Assembly (NCBI GenBank): GCA_947172415.1
Contig: OX359193.1
Coordinates: forward strand, 2,288,501 to 2,352,500
DNA from: Chondrosia reniformis
Taxonomy: Eukaryota; Porifera; Demospongiae; Chondrillida; Chondrillidae
DNA length: 64,000 bases
Reading direction: 5' to 3'
Shown here: positions 41,384 through 52,500 of the stretch, piece by piece
Position numbering within the stretch: position 1 is the stretch's first letter
Layout of the letters: the number at the start of each line of letters is the position of its first letter
Position numbers and translations under genes: made by a program
The notes under the pieces: generated by a model
The model's database searches: none
Told to the model about the DNA's origin: nothing
What the model saw: only the letters and a program-made list of their open reading frames with translations

Positions 41384-41771
41384 TTATACCGCAGGAGTTT
41401 TTCGGGGAGGCCTGTTTCTCCTTTTACAACATCTCTTTGGTGGATATTGGGGTACATTTTGTACTTGCAGTTTTACCTGGTTTGTTGGTGGTGGTGAAGA
41501 TAGTAGAGATGGAGTGGGAGACATATGTAGTGACGGTGTTTCTAGATCGTTGGGTGGTAGCGGATTACTGTTGGAGTGATTAGCATTATCGCATTGTCCG
41601 TCTTGCAATTCAAAGAACTCTAGTAGCTTTAGAATAAAAGAAAATATTGTTATATACATTTTAATGAACTGAAGACTGAGGTAGATAATGGCTTACGTGA
41701 TCATTATCCACCTCCATTAGGGGCTCCTGGTGGACGTTGCGATTTTTAGGCGAATTCGAAGGGTTAGCCAT
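41384..41771 (-). CDS. Small two-exon gene, Pro-rich with basic tail (copy C-like)
   Basis: Exon 1 (41771-41697) is exactly 25 codons, MANPSNSPKNRNVHQEPLME followed by VDNDH, and ends at GTAAGC in phase 0. Intron of 70 bp ending TTCTAAAG. Exon 2 (41626-41384) is 80 codons plus stop: LLEFFELQDGQCDNANHSNS, a PPP-rich middle (SLLSSPPPTNQ) and a basic tail PPKRCCKRRNRPPRKTP. Phase agreement and canonical GT-AG ends argue for a real transcript of about 105 residues. Layout (short first exon, about 60-70-bp intron, low-complexity second exon) resembles copies A and B, but sequence similarity is not evident. No known domain. Confidence 0.4.
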
Positions 41772-42390
41772 GAAATATTTTTAGCTAGTATATGTACGGA
41801 TTTATGACACTGTCGTTTATATATAAGATATAGAGATAATGAATACAATTAGTTGTCGATTAAAAAGTTTTTTAAGTCGGTATTTTCTCATGCAATCATC
41901 TGTTAGTCTTGTGTAACGAGATTGTTAATTCGTCTCCATAGTTAACATGTTTGGCAAGGTGCAATTCCAGTCTATTGTGATTATTTAGATGGTTTTTTGG
42001 ACGATCGCCATTTGAACGGAAAAGAGTTGGGATGGACAAGTTTTTGGTTGTTAAAAGATGGAGATGAAAGAACAGAAAACATGTAAGTGACAAAAGTAAT
42101 TTTAATTTTAGTTAGCTATGCATAATGTGAGATGTTTATTGATTGTATAGTCATTTGTCCTTGCCATGTCCGGTCATCCCACTTTTATAGTGCTTGTTCC
42201 TATAATTTCATATGTCATTGTTAATTGAAAATCTATATTTGAAGGTATAAATGGAACTTTTAATTTGATACACTATTTAATAGAATAATTTCAAAGTTAC
42301 TTCGCTAATGATAATGGGTTTTACCGGTGTGGGTGGTTCTTATTGTTTTCATTTTCGTATTCCATGTTTGTGGTACAAGATATATCAATA
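41772..42390. other. Unassigned DNA
   Basis: No gene recognised; would include any promoter of the small two-exon gene on its left edge. Confidence 0.3.
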
Positions 42391-42840
42391 AGTTCTATGT
42401 GAGCAGGTTATCATCACATTACAAATTATATATCTACACTGCTCAAAGGAGGATGACTATCCAGCCATCACGTAAATCCTAATGTCTGTAATGTGATGAT
42501 AACCTGCTCACATAGAACTTAATGTAATATATACTGAGAATATATACAGCAGTTATTGTGGAATTGTGGTTTCTTAGGGAGGATCTGTGACTGTTCTGCT
42601 GGATTGGCTTCTTAGCTCAAAAGGCAGAGCATCAACGTACAAAGCTGAACGTCGCAGGTTTAAATCTCGCAGAAGTTCACTTTTCCTCAGGCTGTTTTCT
42701 CCTGTATGGACTAACTAGGCTAGGCTAGGTTTGGTTGCCCTAGACCTTCTGTGACCATTTGGTCTGTAGGGGAGGATTTATGTGATGGCTGGATAGTCAT
42801 CCTCCTTTGAGCAGTGTAGATATATAAGTTGTAATGGTAC
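42391..42840. mobile_element. Two overlapping foldback/MITE structures
   Basis: Pair 1: AGTTCTATGTGAGCAGGTTA plus TCATCACATTACA (42391-42423) with its complement at 42487-42519. Pair 2: ATATCTACACTGCTCAAAGG plus AGGATGACTATCCAGCCATC (about 42431-42471) with its complement at 42782-42824. The left arm of pair 2 lies inside the loop of pair 1. GGTACAAGATATAT occurs directly at about 42371 and 42836, so it may be a target duplication or shared end. Confidence 0.8.
42606..42678 (+). tRNA. tRNA-like sequence (SINE-type), degenerate
   Basis: Acceptor GGCTTCT/AGAAGTT (two G-U), D arm GCTC...GAGC, anticodon stem TCAAC/GCTGA with a mismatch, loop GTACAAA, and a B-box-like GGTTTAAATCT with a poorly paired T stem. 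It sits inside the loop of a MITE. The mismatches argue for a SINE or pseudogene. Confidence 0.35.
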
Positions 42841-42842
42841 AA

Positions 42843-42846
42843 GATA

Positions 42847-42879
<33 letters not shown>

Positions 42880-42882
42880 GTG
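42843..42882. repeat. (TA)n microsatellite
   Basis: About 38 bp of nearly pure TA. Minus-strand frames rich in Tyr-Ile across it are repeat artefacts. Confidence 0.9.
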
Positions 42883-42954
42883 AAATGGTAGGGGTTGTTT
42901 GTTGTGTTGATTGATAAATAGTATATATTGGTTTGAATGAGATTCAGCAACACA

Positions 42955-43135
42955 ATTTTCAACAATTGATCCTTTAAACTTGGAGATCTTTATCACCAAT
43001 AATGAAGGAATGTGATATAGCCAGTTAAATGGGATTTATATTCCATCACCCCTTTGCCTATTTAACTGGCTATATCATACTCCTTCATTTATTGGTGATG
43101 AAGATCTCTGGGTTGAAAGGTTCAATTGTTGAAAT
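42955..43135. repeat. Foldback related to family B ends
   Basis: CAATTGATCCTTTAAACTTG, GAGATCTTTATCACCAATAA and TATAGCCAGTTAAAT on the left are answered by ATTTAACTGGCTATATCATA, TTATTGGTGATGAAGATCTC and GGTTGAAAGGTTCAATTG on the right. The right arm holds GTGATGA ... GGGTT-GAAAG, a hammerhead-like core in which the leading C is changed. Confidence 0.7.
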
Positions 43136-43159
43136 AAATAGAGGAATACTTGTATATGT

Positions 43160-43670
43160 ATATATTACGAGAAGGAGCTACGGAATAAACAAGTTCTAGC
43201 GAAGGTTAGATAAAGTGTATTTGTGTAAGTTTGAGGCAGAATTTTCCCTATACTGATGCAAAAGAAATTCGTTTAGTCAACTATATTCAAACTTTTGTAA
43301 TTGAAGCTCTGTCTCCTTTTCTTATGCTTTTTGTTCATATTTTTACTTGTCCATGTGTAGGAATTAGGAGTGTTTGTTGCGATCATTATGAGAATAAAGA
43401 CTTGGTGAGCTTCAGCAACATGAATAGACTAATTTCCTACTTAATATTCCCATTCCTGTATTACTGATGAAGACCTCCGGGTTGAAATGTCCAGAATTAG
43501 TAAATTTATGTTACTCATGTTCAACAAGGCCTTTTTCTCATCCATGTGTGTATGTTTTCCAGGTGTACATACATGTACAGTAGAATCTCATAAAGATATT
43601 GCTCATAGTTAATGTCTGAAGTATAGTGAAGGCTAATTACACTCAAGTACACTACACAGTGAAAGGTACT
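43160..43670 (+). repeat. Dispersed retroelement-like repeat with hammerhead-like core (family B)
   Basis: Plus-oriented relative of 29330-30060. It begins with the coding end YEKELRNKQVLAKVR plus stop, then AAGGTTAGATAAAG, GTTTGTTGCGATCATTA.GAG, AATAAAG, CAGCAACATGAATAGACTAA, the core CTGATGA (43464-43470), hairpin GACC-TCCG-GGTT and GAAAT (43484-43488). After an inverted copy of TAGTAAATTTATGTTACTCA it ends near ACACTCAAGTACACTACACA. Identity of the encoding element unknown. Confidence 0.5.
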
Positions 43671-43987
43671 GGCAATATTAAAATTACAATCGAGTACTAT
43701 ACAGTAGAAGTTACAAATTTAAGAGGGCCAAGTAACTATACAATATTAAAATTACAATCAGATTTGATTTGCCTTGTGAGGTAGCTAAGAATACTGACGG
43801 TTGGTTGCATCCATTCGCATAATCAACAGGGTCATTGCCAAATATGTCAAAGGTGCACAGTTCAAAGAGCTTGATAGTGTTGAGGTCGTCTTGGCTCAGC
43901 AGGTAGGTCAGTTTACCCTTGCTTGTGGGATTCATGCATAGCTTATGCTTCTCTGTGTAACATCCTTTTCTTGTTTCTGTGCTTTTT
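43671..43987. other. Unassigned DNA
   Basis: A 74-residue minus-strand frame (43711-43935) with no recognised similarity; otherwise nothing. Confidence 0.25.
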
Positions 43988-44625
43988 GTGCCATCCCTAC
44001 ATCTTCACTATATTTGTAGAAAATTTTTATTATTCTCTAGTTTCTGTACTTTTTATTGAGCAGAAGCTAGGAATTCTAAACCCATTTTGGTTACGCAATC
44101 GTCGACTGAATATGACGTCATTAAAATGGCGAATTTATTGAGGCCTTGACTCTGGGGCCATGAAAATCGTCATACTCAATAAGAGCGTTATCGCTCTCGT
44201 TTCTACAAAAGAATACAGCTCGGGAAATTCCGAGTATTTTCACTTAAGTAGTAGTCCGAAGGCTTATTTCATTTTTTAGTTACAGCGGGCGAAGAAGAAG
44301 AAAATGAAAATGGGAAATTTCAAAGTTTGTTCATTTGACAGCGGAACACAGTTGCTTCCCTTAAAGGCCAGTTTATAGCATGGCTGGTCTTTGTTTAACT
44401 ATACAAAGCCTTTTTTCGTCAATTTTCAGCCTATTTCGGACTTTCGCTCATATACAAATGAATAGGGAAAACGAAACAACCGATACCATCCCTACATAGA
44501 GAGTACTACCGTACTCTCTGATAAGTAAATAGGTTTGGCGTAATATTTTTCCAGTGAATATTTTACTTATCATCCTAGCTTTTGCACGGCTCATTGCAAG
44601 TAACTCCCTTTTTCATTTACCTATG
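43988..44625. repeat. Family C repeat followed by retrozyme-tail repeat
   Basis: GTGCCATCCCTACATCTTCA at 43990 and ACCATCCCTACATAGAGAGT at about 44486 bracket a shorter family C copy. From about 44532, GGTTTGGCGTAATATTTTTC, CAGTGAATATTTTACTTATC, ATCCTAGCTTTTGCACGGCT and AACTCCCTTTTTCAT repeat the tail of the retrozyme-like insert at 59097-59186, without its hammerhead. Confidence 0.65.
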
Positions 44626-44975
44626 TATATATAGATATGACATATATAAGGGGCTCACTTACACTTGCCAACTATAAGTTCACTGCATTCATGATATTCA
44701 TGACAACCATTCTGCAATCAGCTGTACACTCACTCAACTGCAAGTACATTTCACACTACCATCTAGTACCATTCTATGTACTGGCCACCCAGCACTTATA
44801 TCACTTAACTAAATTAACAGACCTACACTTACTATATATGATCATTCATGTACATTTTGAATATCATTATGTTGTAGCTAAGTGATAAACCTATATATGT
44901 TGTAGGTAAGTGATAAACCATGCCACCCAACATGCTTTATCACCTAGCTACAATATAGGACATTCAAAGTGTACA

Positions 44976-45352
44976 TACAGTCCTACCTCATTTATCCGGA
45001 CCTCAGATATCTGTGATGTGATTCCAGATTTTATATATCCTAGAGGTGATATAGTCATGTGAAATAAGAAGAACTTAGTGTTTCCTAGGCCTTTTTTCCG
45101 GTAGTCTCTTCTCTTACTTCACTGGGCATTGTGTCTTCCATGAAGCACAAGGCTTCTCCGCTGCCTGCTGGTCATGGAAAGCACAAATATGTCGTGCTGA
45201 CAATCGGCCAGAAGTTGGAAATTTGTGATCTGCTAACATCACAGCGGCTTTCCTCCTATTTTTATTATCCAGACAATTTGGGTTATACAGACACACAAGA
45301 AAGTACGTCTACCCAACATTCTCTGGATAATCAAGGTATAGGACTGTATGGT
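44976..45352 (+). mobile_element. Internally deleted Tigger-like MITE with CENP-B-type HTH start
   Basis: Ends ATACAGTCCTACCTCATTTA (44976) and TAATCAAGGTATAGGACTGT plus AT (about 45350) are inverted and Tigger-like. The interior encodes KHKYVVLTIGQKLEICDLL (45180-45236), the first helix region of the CENP-B/Tigger DNA-binding domain, then jumps to terminal sequence (ATTATCCAGACAATTTGGGT). A deletion derivative of a Tigger transposon. Confidence 0.75.
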
Positions 45353-45462
45353 CTGATTATATTAGTTTCAACATATAGTAACTGAAGGTGTGTTAGTTCA
45401 GTGAATTGATAAGTGCTGGGTGGCCAGTACACAGAAGGATATTAGATGGTAGTTTGAAATGT

Positions 45463-45950
45463 TTTGGTTACTTGCACACAAGGGACATTGTTCATGAAAT
45501 AAGTTAAAGGCCCCAACCCCTTTATGTCCCTTGTGTGCAAGTTACTAAATTGTCTCTCACCCTGTTGTTTATGTGAATGCATGAAAGCAAGCAACGGTAC
45601 TCCTAGCTCACACTCAAGGCAAGTCAAATCGCGGTGATTATTGGCTGAGAACCCCTGCATGAGACTGGAATTTTTCCTGATAATGGCATGCAGATGCATC
45701 ATCTTCAGTCTATACTAAGGTGTGAAAAGATAATTAGAAGGCCATGCGTTTAACCTTTTATGATCTGTAGAGACTACTACTCTGTATGCAGCAGTTGAGA
45801 ATTTCAATGTGGCTAAAGTCTTGTAGCGTTTAATATACCTGATTGTGATTATTTTGGGAGTCATTTGCATCCGTATTATATTATATACCTCAGTGTGATT
45901 GTCTTGGGAGTCACTTGCATCTGTGTATAAATTTGTAACTTGATATATAT
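45463..45950. repeat. Dispersed repeat of about 480 bp (family D)
   Basis: About 90% similar by eye to 55113-55600. It begins with an inverted pair ACTTGCACACAAGGGACATT / TATGTCCCTTGTGTGCAAGT and continues with GAATGCATGAAAGCAA, GGCAAGTCAAATC, ATGGCATGCAGATGCATCA and two copies of TTGGGAGTCA.TTGCATC. No coding similarity. Confidence 0.85.
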
Positions 45951-46603
45951 CATCTCCCCAAATTCATTTTGTGTTTAATGTGATGCTAAACTGGTGGAAT
46001 AGTAAGCAGTTGTAACAATGGTTATTTCAGACTCCAACCTTCAAAGTTGATTGAGTAAGATTGCTTTTTGGGTTGAGAGGGATTGCCTATTGGAAATTGC
46101 AATTGGTTGCATTCATGATGTACCATATACATTACTGAGTTATTTACTGTTACAGTATATGGTATGATGTATGCATAATATTAACTATATACAGTGGGCT
46201 CTGATTTATCCAACACTGATTAATCTAGAAATCTGATTGAAGGGGGTAGGTGTACCTTTTCAATAAAAACAGAGCATCTATTAATTAAATAACTTTTGCA
46301 ATGTATCTAGTATGAACTGTTACTACTATACCTAAACTAGAGGTAGCAAGAAGGCTGCCTCTTTGGTTACTTGGTGTAGCTGAATATGATGGTGGCACAG
46401 TGCATGTGCAGTGGATACCTTAACAGTATCATTACAGGCTATATTCAGAGTATGTTAAAGAGATCTAGAAAGCCTTCTTTGAAGGTTATAGTGTGCGCAT
46501 AGGGTATGTGTTCTAAGAACGTTTGTTTATTAATTAAATCATATACAAGGTTTAAAGTTGATTAAATAGTTGGCTTTATTAAGTCAAACTTAAGAGTTTT
46601 TAT
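45951..46603. other. Unassigned DNA
   Basis: A lone Tigger-like end (TACAGTGGGCTCTGATTTAT) occurs at about 46193; its partner was not found. No gene recognised. Confidence 0.3.
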
Positions 46604-46976
46604 TCAGTTGACTGTTGAGTCTGCAGCTGCGCATGCTTCTTCTGAGTCATCTGTCAAAATGATGATTTCGGGAATTGCATTTGCTTCATCGTCACTGTAA
46701 AGAGGTATATAATCTTCTTCTTCTACTTAGATTTCTTCTTCGGATTCGCTAATAGCGAAAATATCGGAGTTATCTTGTTCGTACAAGAAATAAGTAATTT
46801 GTTCAATTGTTGGGTCTTCAGGCTGTGGCGATGTTTGAGTGCCGACGTCGTAATAAAATATCTACATAATGAATATTTAGTTATTATATCGTAAGTAAAT
46901 TGTAGCTTAATAGAAAACTTACTACTTCTGTTGTGATTACTTTGTAGTATGAAGGTATTCGAATAGTGTTACTCAT
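46604..46976 (-). pseudogene. Small acidic two-exon gene (copy B), one stop
   Basis: Exon 1 (46976-46923) is 18 codons, MSNTIRIPSYYKVITTEV, ending in phase 0 at GTAAGT. The 61-bp intron ends ATTATGTAG. Exon 2 (46861-46604) reads IFYYDVGTQTSPQPEDPTIE, QITYFLYEQDNSDIFAISES and EEEI, one TAA, then VEEEDYIPLYSDDEANAIPE and IIILTDDSEEACAAADSTVN plus stop in the same frame. Copy A at 15.9-16.2 kb has matching exon 2 start (IYYYD), matching donor context and an acidic tail, also with one in-frame stop. Very acidic, no known domain. Possibly a small transposon-borne or host regulatory protein; function unknown. Confidence 0.45.
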
Positions 46977-47790
46977 TATTCTTCGTCTTAAAATTATACA
47001 AAGTTCGTTATTTTCGTATTACATATATGCTGTACTTAAACTCCTTCCAGCCACGCCTCTTTCATGTGTATGCATAGTGGTGTTAAAAGTTTGATGTTGC
47101 GATTATTGATTTGATGTTTGATTTGAAGGCCAATGTTTGATATCTATCATACGGTAGGCATCAAAAGAATTTTTAACGTTTCGTACGGCATTTTGTTCCT
47201 ACGAAAACTGTGCGAAGACGATACACAATGATTGATCGTCTTCGAAAAAGCCATCATTTGTACTTTTGAAAGTATGCGGAACGGTACCAGTCTTGCGTAG
47301 TAACGCATGCACGTAAGAAATGCTTCGTGTTAATTATTGTACAATTGTCCTATAAAATAAATGTATTTCACAAGTAAGCTAAACAAGTATCCACGTGTTT
47401 AACAGTAATTTACAACTTACCTCGGAATGCAAGCAATAGACGATTGATCGTTTTTATTCATTTCGTAGGCTAATTAAGGACGGTCTAAAACGCTTTGGGA
47501 CGAATTGAAGACTAAGCCGAAGCGAAACAGTACGCCGTTCTGGCTTAGTCTTAACGAACAAAACGTTAACTTTTTTAACGTCTACCGTATATTCAAGTTC
47601 TCTGCTTATATATATGTGAGCCATGTAGACTATTTCTATTTCAATGGCAATGTAGTTTTACTGATGGTTCAGAGTTGGCATATGTTTAGATCAATGTTAT
47701 GTGTGGTGTAAGGGATTAAAGTAATGGCATGGCTATTGGTCCTGTAGTCAGATCGTTATGTATATTCAATTTTGTTTCTGTAATTCCCAG
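46977..47790. other. Flank of the small acidic gene and intronic sequence of the next gene
   Basis: A hairpin GACTAAGCC ... GGCTTAGTC is present at about 47510-47551. No exon recognised, although upstream exons of the membrane protein at 47791 are expected somewhere to the left. Confidence 0.3.
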
Positions 47791-49216
47791 TTCCTGGTAA
47801 ATGTGACAAGCTGTTTATTCGATGAAGAGCTAGAAGATGATTGGGGAAATGTGGAAGATTCTGCAAGAGAGGTAAATGTGACCTTAACATCAATTGAGGT
47901 TGTGACAGTTGCTCTAATAGGAGTGGCTAATAACTCTGACACTGGAATTTTGACAATTGAAACAGAACATTTTGGTCAATTTTATGATGTACGAATTCTA
48001 TTGTACTATAATTGTATTTAGAGGGTAATATATAGCAAACTGGTATAAGATTTCATGTTTTAAATTTTGCCTTCATAATGATTTATTATGTTTTAATGAA
48101 CTTTGATGATAATGTCACCTTTAGATTATTTGTTTATAAACACAGGTTCTCTTTTGAGAAGGTTGTTTCAATAAACAATGGTAGGGTCCTGTGAATATTG
48201 AAATAGCATACATATGATAGTGTTTGGTGAGCAGTAATTAGTTAACCATATCATTGGGTAGTTGTCTGTCTGTACAGTAGTGCATAAAACAGGTAACAGT
48301 AACTGATAAAAGAAAACTGAAAAAGTTATGAACTATGTACTAAATCAATACTTGGGGTTAATTTGTTCATTTGTAATTTGTTATATATTTTGAGATAGTC
48401 AAAGAGATATAATACATGATATGTTATGTATGTAAGATGAGCATGTTAGTACTATATGGAGATGTAATAAGATTAGGTAGTACCATTTTTATGCATTGTA
48501 CTGTATGTGCAATTGCATGCAATCCCATTGGTTACCATATGTTTATTAGCACATTTCTTTTTCCTCTTTTGTACTTATGTGTATCCTTATAGTTGTTGGG
48601 TAGCAAGTCAAGAACTGCTATGAGGTGGTATTCTGCACTAATAGTAGTAGTGTTTAGTGTAAGTATCACTATGCAGCTACATTTAGTGTGACATTAGTTA
48701 TCAATACGTACAAATATATATTGGTACTCTGTTATAAGTACTGACACTTTTACTGTTATCATTTGTAAGTTGATGTTAGTGTGGCCTGCTTCATAGATAG
48801 GATACCTTACCTTGTGTTAATCTAGTGTTTAAATTGGTTCTCAAACTAGTATATGTAATTATAGTTCAGTGATATGGCTTATTTATTACTTATGCTCTTG
48901 TATGTATATGTAGATAAACCTGGTGACTGTTATTGTGATTAAAGTAAGGAGAAAGAAGAGTGATATTACAAATGCTGTTACGTAAGTAGCATTTCTGTAT
49001 ATAGTATAGATAAGGAGATGGATAATATATACCTAAAGAAAATTTGTTTTTGAGATAGTTGATCTTTTTGTCCTTTGAGTGGAGTTGGAATGATTTTTAT
49101 TCTTAGAGTGTCTCTGTGAACACCCGTAATTCTGGATTAAGTTGGTTTTTAGGGACCTTGCCTGTATACTTTATACTATTGAAAATATAGGGGCTGATCT
49201 AGATTTTGCCTGCTGA
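47791..49216 (+). CDS. Candidate host membrane protein, 3' exons
   Basis: Exons chain in phase: 47791-47988 (66 codons after TTCCCAG, ends GAT|gtacga), FLVNVTSCLFDEELEDDWGN to EHFGQFYD, with NVT and NNS glycosylation sites; 48593-48658 (22 codons between TTATAG and gtaagt), LLGSKSRTAMRWYSALIVVV plus FS; 48914-48981 (68 nt between ATGTAG and gtaagt), INLVTVIVIKVRRKKSDITN plus AV. The last two join to one transmembrane helix (about YSALIVVVFSINLVTVIVIK) followed by a basic stop-transfer. A phase-compatible last exon may run 49153-49216 (DLACILYTIENIG, stop). This reads as a type I single-pass protein with an extracellular N-terminal side. The gene is incomplete at the 5' end and no family is recognised. 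Confidence 0.5.
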
Positions 49217-49461
49217 TTTAGACTCTAAACAATGCATGGTGTTCTCAAATAGAAAATTTGTCTACCACCTGTACTGTACCTGTTATTGTAGACATATTTG
49301 GTAGTACCATAAATCTTAATTTCATATTAGCATTTTACCAACTGCTTCCTCTGTTACATGTAATATTCCTACAATGGATGTATGTTAAATATTTGTTTGT
49401 GAGGTAGGAGACTTTAATCAGTGTGACTAACTGTCACTAGTGACTTAGTACCCTTAGTGTT

Positions 49462-49500
49462 TGTGTGTGTGTGTGTGTGTGTTGATGTGTGTGTGTGTGT
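49462..49500. repeat. (GT)n microsatellite and LINE insertion site
   Basis: GTGT run interrupted by GTTGAT. The word TGTGTGTGTTGAT at 49474-49486 recurs at 53154-53166 directly after the LINE tail, so it is the likely target-site duplication. Confidence 0.7.
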
Positions 49501-52500
49501 CGAAATCAAAATGGCGGACATGAACAACATGTGTGAAGAAGGCGAGTCGAAACGTCTCCCTTTGCGATCGAAAGAGAACAATTCAGCGACGTGCAAGTTG
49601 GGAACGACACTGGTCAACGTCAGGATTCTTTCTCGGAAGATTCATGAAGGAGCAGACAAGAAATGAGAGGACGATCGACGTGTGAAGAACCCAAGGTCCT
49701 ACGGAGGAGCCGAAGGAGATGCGCATCTTCGGGCGACCGTGGAGCAGGACACGGGAACACTACACCGGTCTGTCAGGTGGCCTCAGAACCTGACTCGGGA
49801 CTGGCAAGAACCCGACAGGCGGAAGAGGGACGCGAATCCCCAACGGCTGATGTGCGGAAGAGGGACTCATCCCCAACGGCCTCTTGCCGATACTATCTGA
49901 GAAGCTCTCGGACCCGGACCTCCACACGGGAAACAAGTGGAGGACCTGGCGTGAGGCCAGCCACCTCACCCACTAAGGAGAAGGCTAAAAAACAGGATCC
50001 TGGCACGATGCTTCGCGCGGAGGCGGACGGAAGGGTAAAGACAGGGTTTCGAGGGTAGCCCAAACGCCGAAACGAGCAGGAAGGATGCCCTCACAAAGAC
50101 AGAAGAGAAGTACCATCAAGAACAGGCTGCTCAGTGCTCGAGAAGTACAGACGTTTGGGACTTGGAATGTGCGCACTCTTCGGGGCCTTGGCAAGACAGA
50201 ACAACTAGCGAGGGAAATGAAGCGCTACCGTTTGTCCATCCTAGCTGTGACAGAGACCCACCTACCGGGGGAAGGAGAGATGGTCTTGGAAGAGGAAAGT
50301 GGATACACCATGATTTTCTCAGGAAGGCAGGATAAGCGCAATATGGAAGGGGTGGGGCTTGCCCTCACCCCCCATGCAAGAACCGCAATGCGATACCATC
50401 AAGCTGTGTCATCAAGAGTGCTGGCAGCGGAGTTCCTCACAAAAGTAGGTCCTCTGCTGATTGTTGTGGCATATGCTCCTACTGACCAGGACTGCACAGA
50501 AGTGAAAGACCAGTTCTACTCAGACCTTGACCGTGTGATGAGCAATGGCAATGGGCTGGCAATGGTGATGGGGGACTTTAACGCGTCAGTGAGTGAAAGG
50601 ATGAAGAGAGTAGTTGGACCACACAGACTAGGGATATGTACCAGGGACAACGGTGAGAGACTTGTATCTTTTGCCAGTGCAAATGGAATGTGCATATCTA
50701 ACACCTTTTTTCCACACAAGCGCATCCATCAAGCGTCATGGTACCCCCTGGTCCAACATCCAAGCCAAGCCTTAAAGACTACGTGCTGATAAAGGAGCGG
50801 ATGATGTCATCTGTCCTGGACACAAGAGTCCACAGGGGTGGAGATATGGACAGTGATCACCGGCTGGTAGTCATCCCCATATGGCTGAGATTGACGAAGA
50901 AGACTACAATACCGAGGAGGCAACGGTTTGATGTGGAGCTCTTGCTACAGGAACAAAAGAAAGCAGACTATATGGAGACCATTGACAAATGCTTTGCCGC
51001 TAGAGAAGGTTATGGAAGCGTAGAGAAGAGATGGTCTGAACTGAAGAAAGCAGTACTGGAAGCAGCGCAGAAGCACCTACAAGACAGACGCAAGAAGCAA
51101 AGCAGGTGGATGTCAGACAAGACCATTGAAACCATAGAGGCAAAGCGAAGGGCGTTTCTGAGATGGCAAGAACAGCGAGAAGATGTAAGGAGGCGAAAGG
51201 AGTACAGGGACCTGTGTAAGAGGGTGAGAAGAGCAGTGAAGGAGGACAAAGAGAAATGGCTGGATGGGGTGATGAAAGGGCTGGAAGGCGATATGAAACG
51301 ACACCGGCACAGAAGCTTCTACAAGAAGATGAAACGATTAACTGACAACAGGACTGCACCCATGAGCACCATCTTGGATGAGCGAGGACAGCCCCTACAG
51401 AAGAATGAGGAGAAGCTGGAGCGGTGGAAGCAGCACTTTGAGAAGGTACTGAATGTGCAGAATGAAGTAGAAGTGAAAATGCTGGAAGACCTTGAACATC
51501 ACTCAGAGACAGACATGTCCCAACTGACCAGGGAAGAAATTGAGCAGGCAGTGAAGAAGCTCCAGAATGGCAAAGCAGCAGGAGAGGATGAAATTGTGGC
51601 AGAGATGCTGAAGAATGGAGGGGAAGTGGTGATTGACTGGCTGTTGGAGATACTGCAAGAAGTGTGGAGAACGAAGCAGCTGCCAAGTGAATGGAAAAAG
51701 TCAATACTGGTCCCTGTGCACAAGAAGAAGGACAGGAAGATATGCGACAACAACCGTGGCATATCACTACTCAGCATTCCGGGAAAGGTGCTCTCTCTAG
51801 TGCTACTGGACAGACTGGAAACCATCATTGTCCCGCAACTGATGGAAGCACAGTGTGGCTTTCGGAAGGGACGAGGCACAGTCGACCAAATCTGGGCTAC
51901 ACGCCAGATCATAGAGAGAGCAACCAAGTACCAGGGTACTGTTCACCTTTGTTTTGTGGACCTCACGAAGGCCTATGACTCTGTGGACCACTCAGCCCTT
52001 ATCACCATCCTGAAGCAATACCGAGTTCCTCAACAGCTGATCCACATCATCAAGGAGCTGTACACTGGGACATGGTGCTGTGTGAGAACGGCAAAGGAAC
52101 ATCAGATGACTTTGAGGTGAAGATTGGAGTCAGACAAGGCTGCGTACTGTCTCCTCTCCTGTTCAACTGCTTCATGGACAGGATTTTAAGGGAAGCCATG
52201 GAGATGACTGGAGGAGGTCTGCATGTTGAGTACACCACCAGCAGAGGTCTGTTCCTATCATACAGGGACAAGACCCCGTTGACCACCTGCATCCAGAATG
52301 CCCAGTATGCAGACGACCTGACCCTAGTGGCAGAGAACAGAAAGGAGCTACAGCAGATGCTGGATGCCCTTGACAGAGCTTGCACCCGATGGGGAATGAC
52401 GATCAGTGGGGACAAGACCAAAGTGCTCAGCATTGGGGAAACACCAGGAGACCACCCAGCCATCACACTGAAAGGCCAGGCACTTGAGGAAGTGGACTCC

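Noticed and set aside
42720-42999. Minus-strand frames across the (TA)n tract
   Set aside because: Their Tyr-Ile repeats are translations of a TA microsatellite.
51000-51767. 255-residue minus-strand open frame
   Set aside because: It is antisense to the LINE reverse transcriptase, Ser/Leu/Pro-rich from complementing Lys/Glu/Arg codons, and has no domain.
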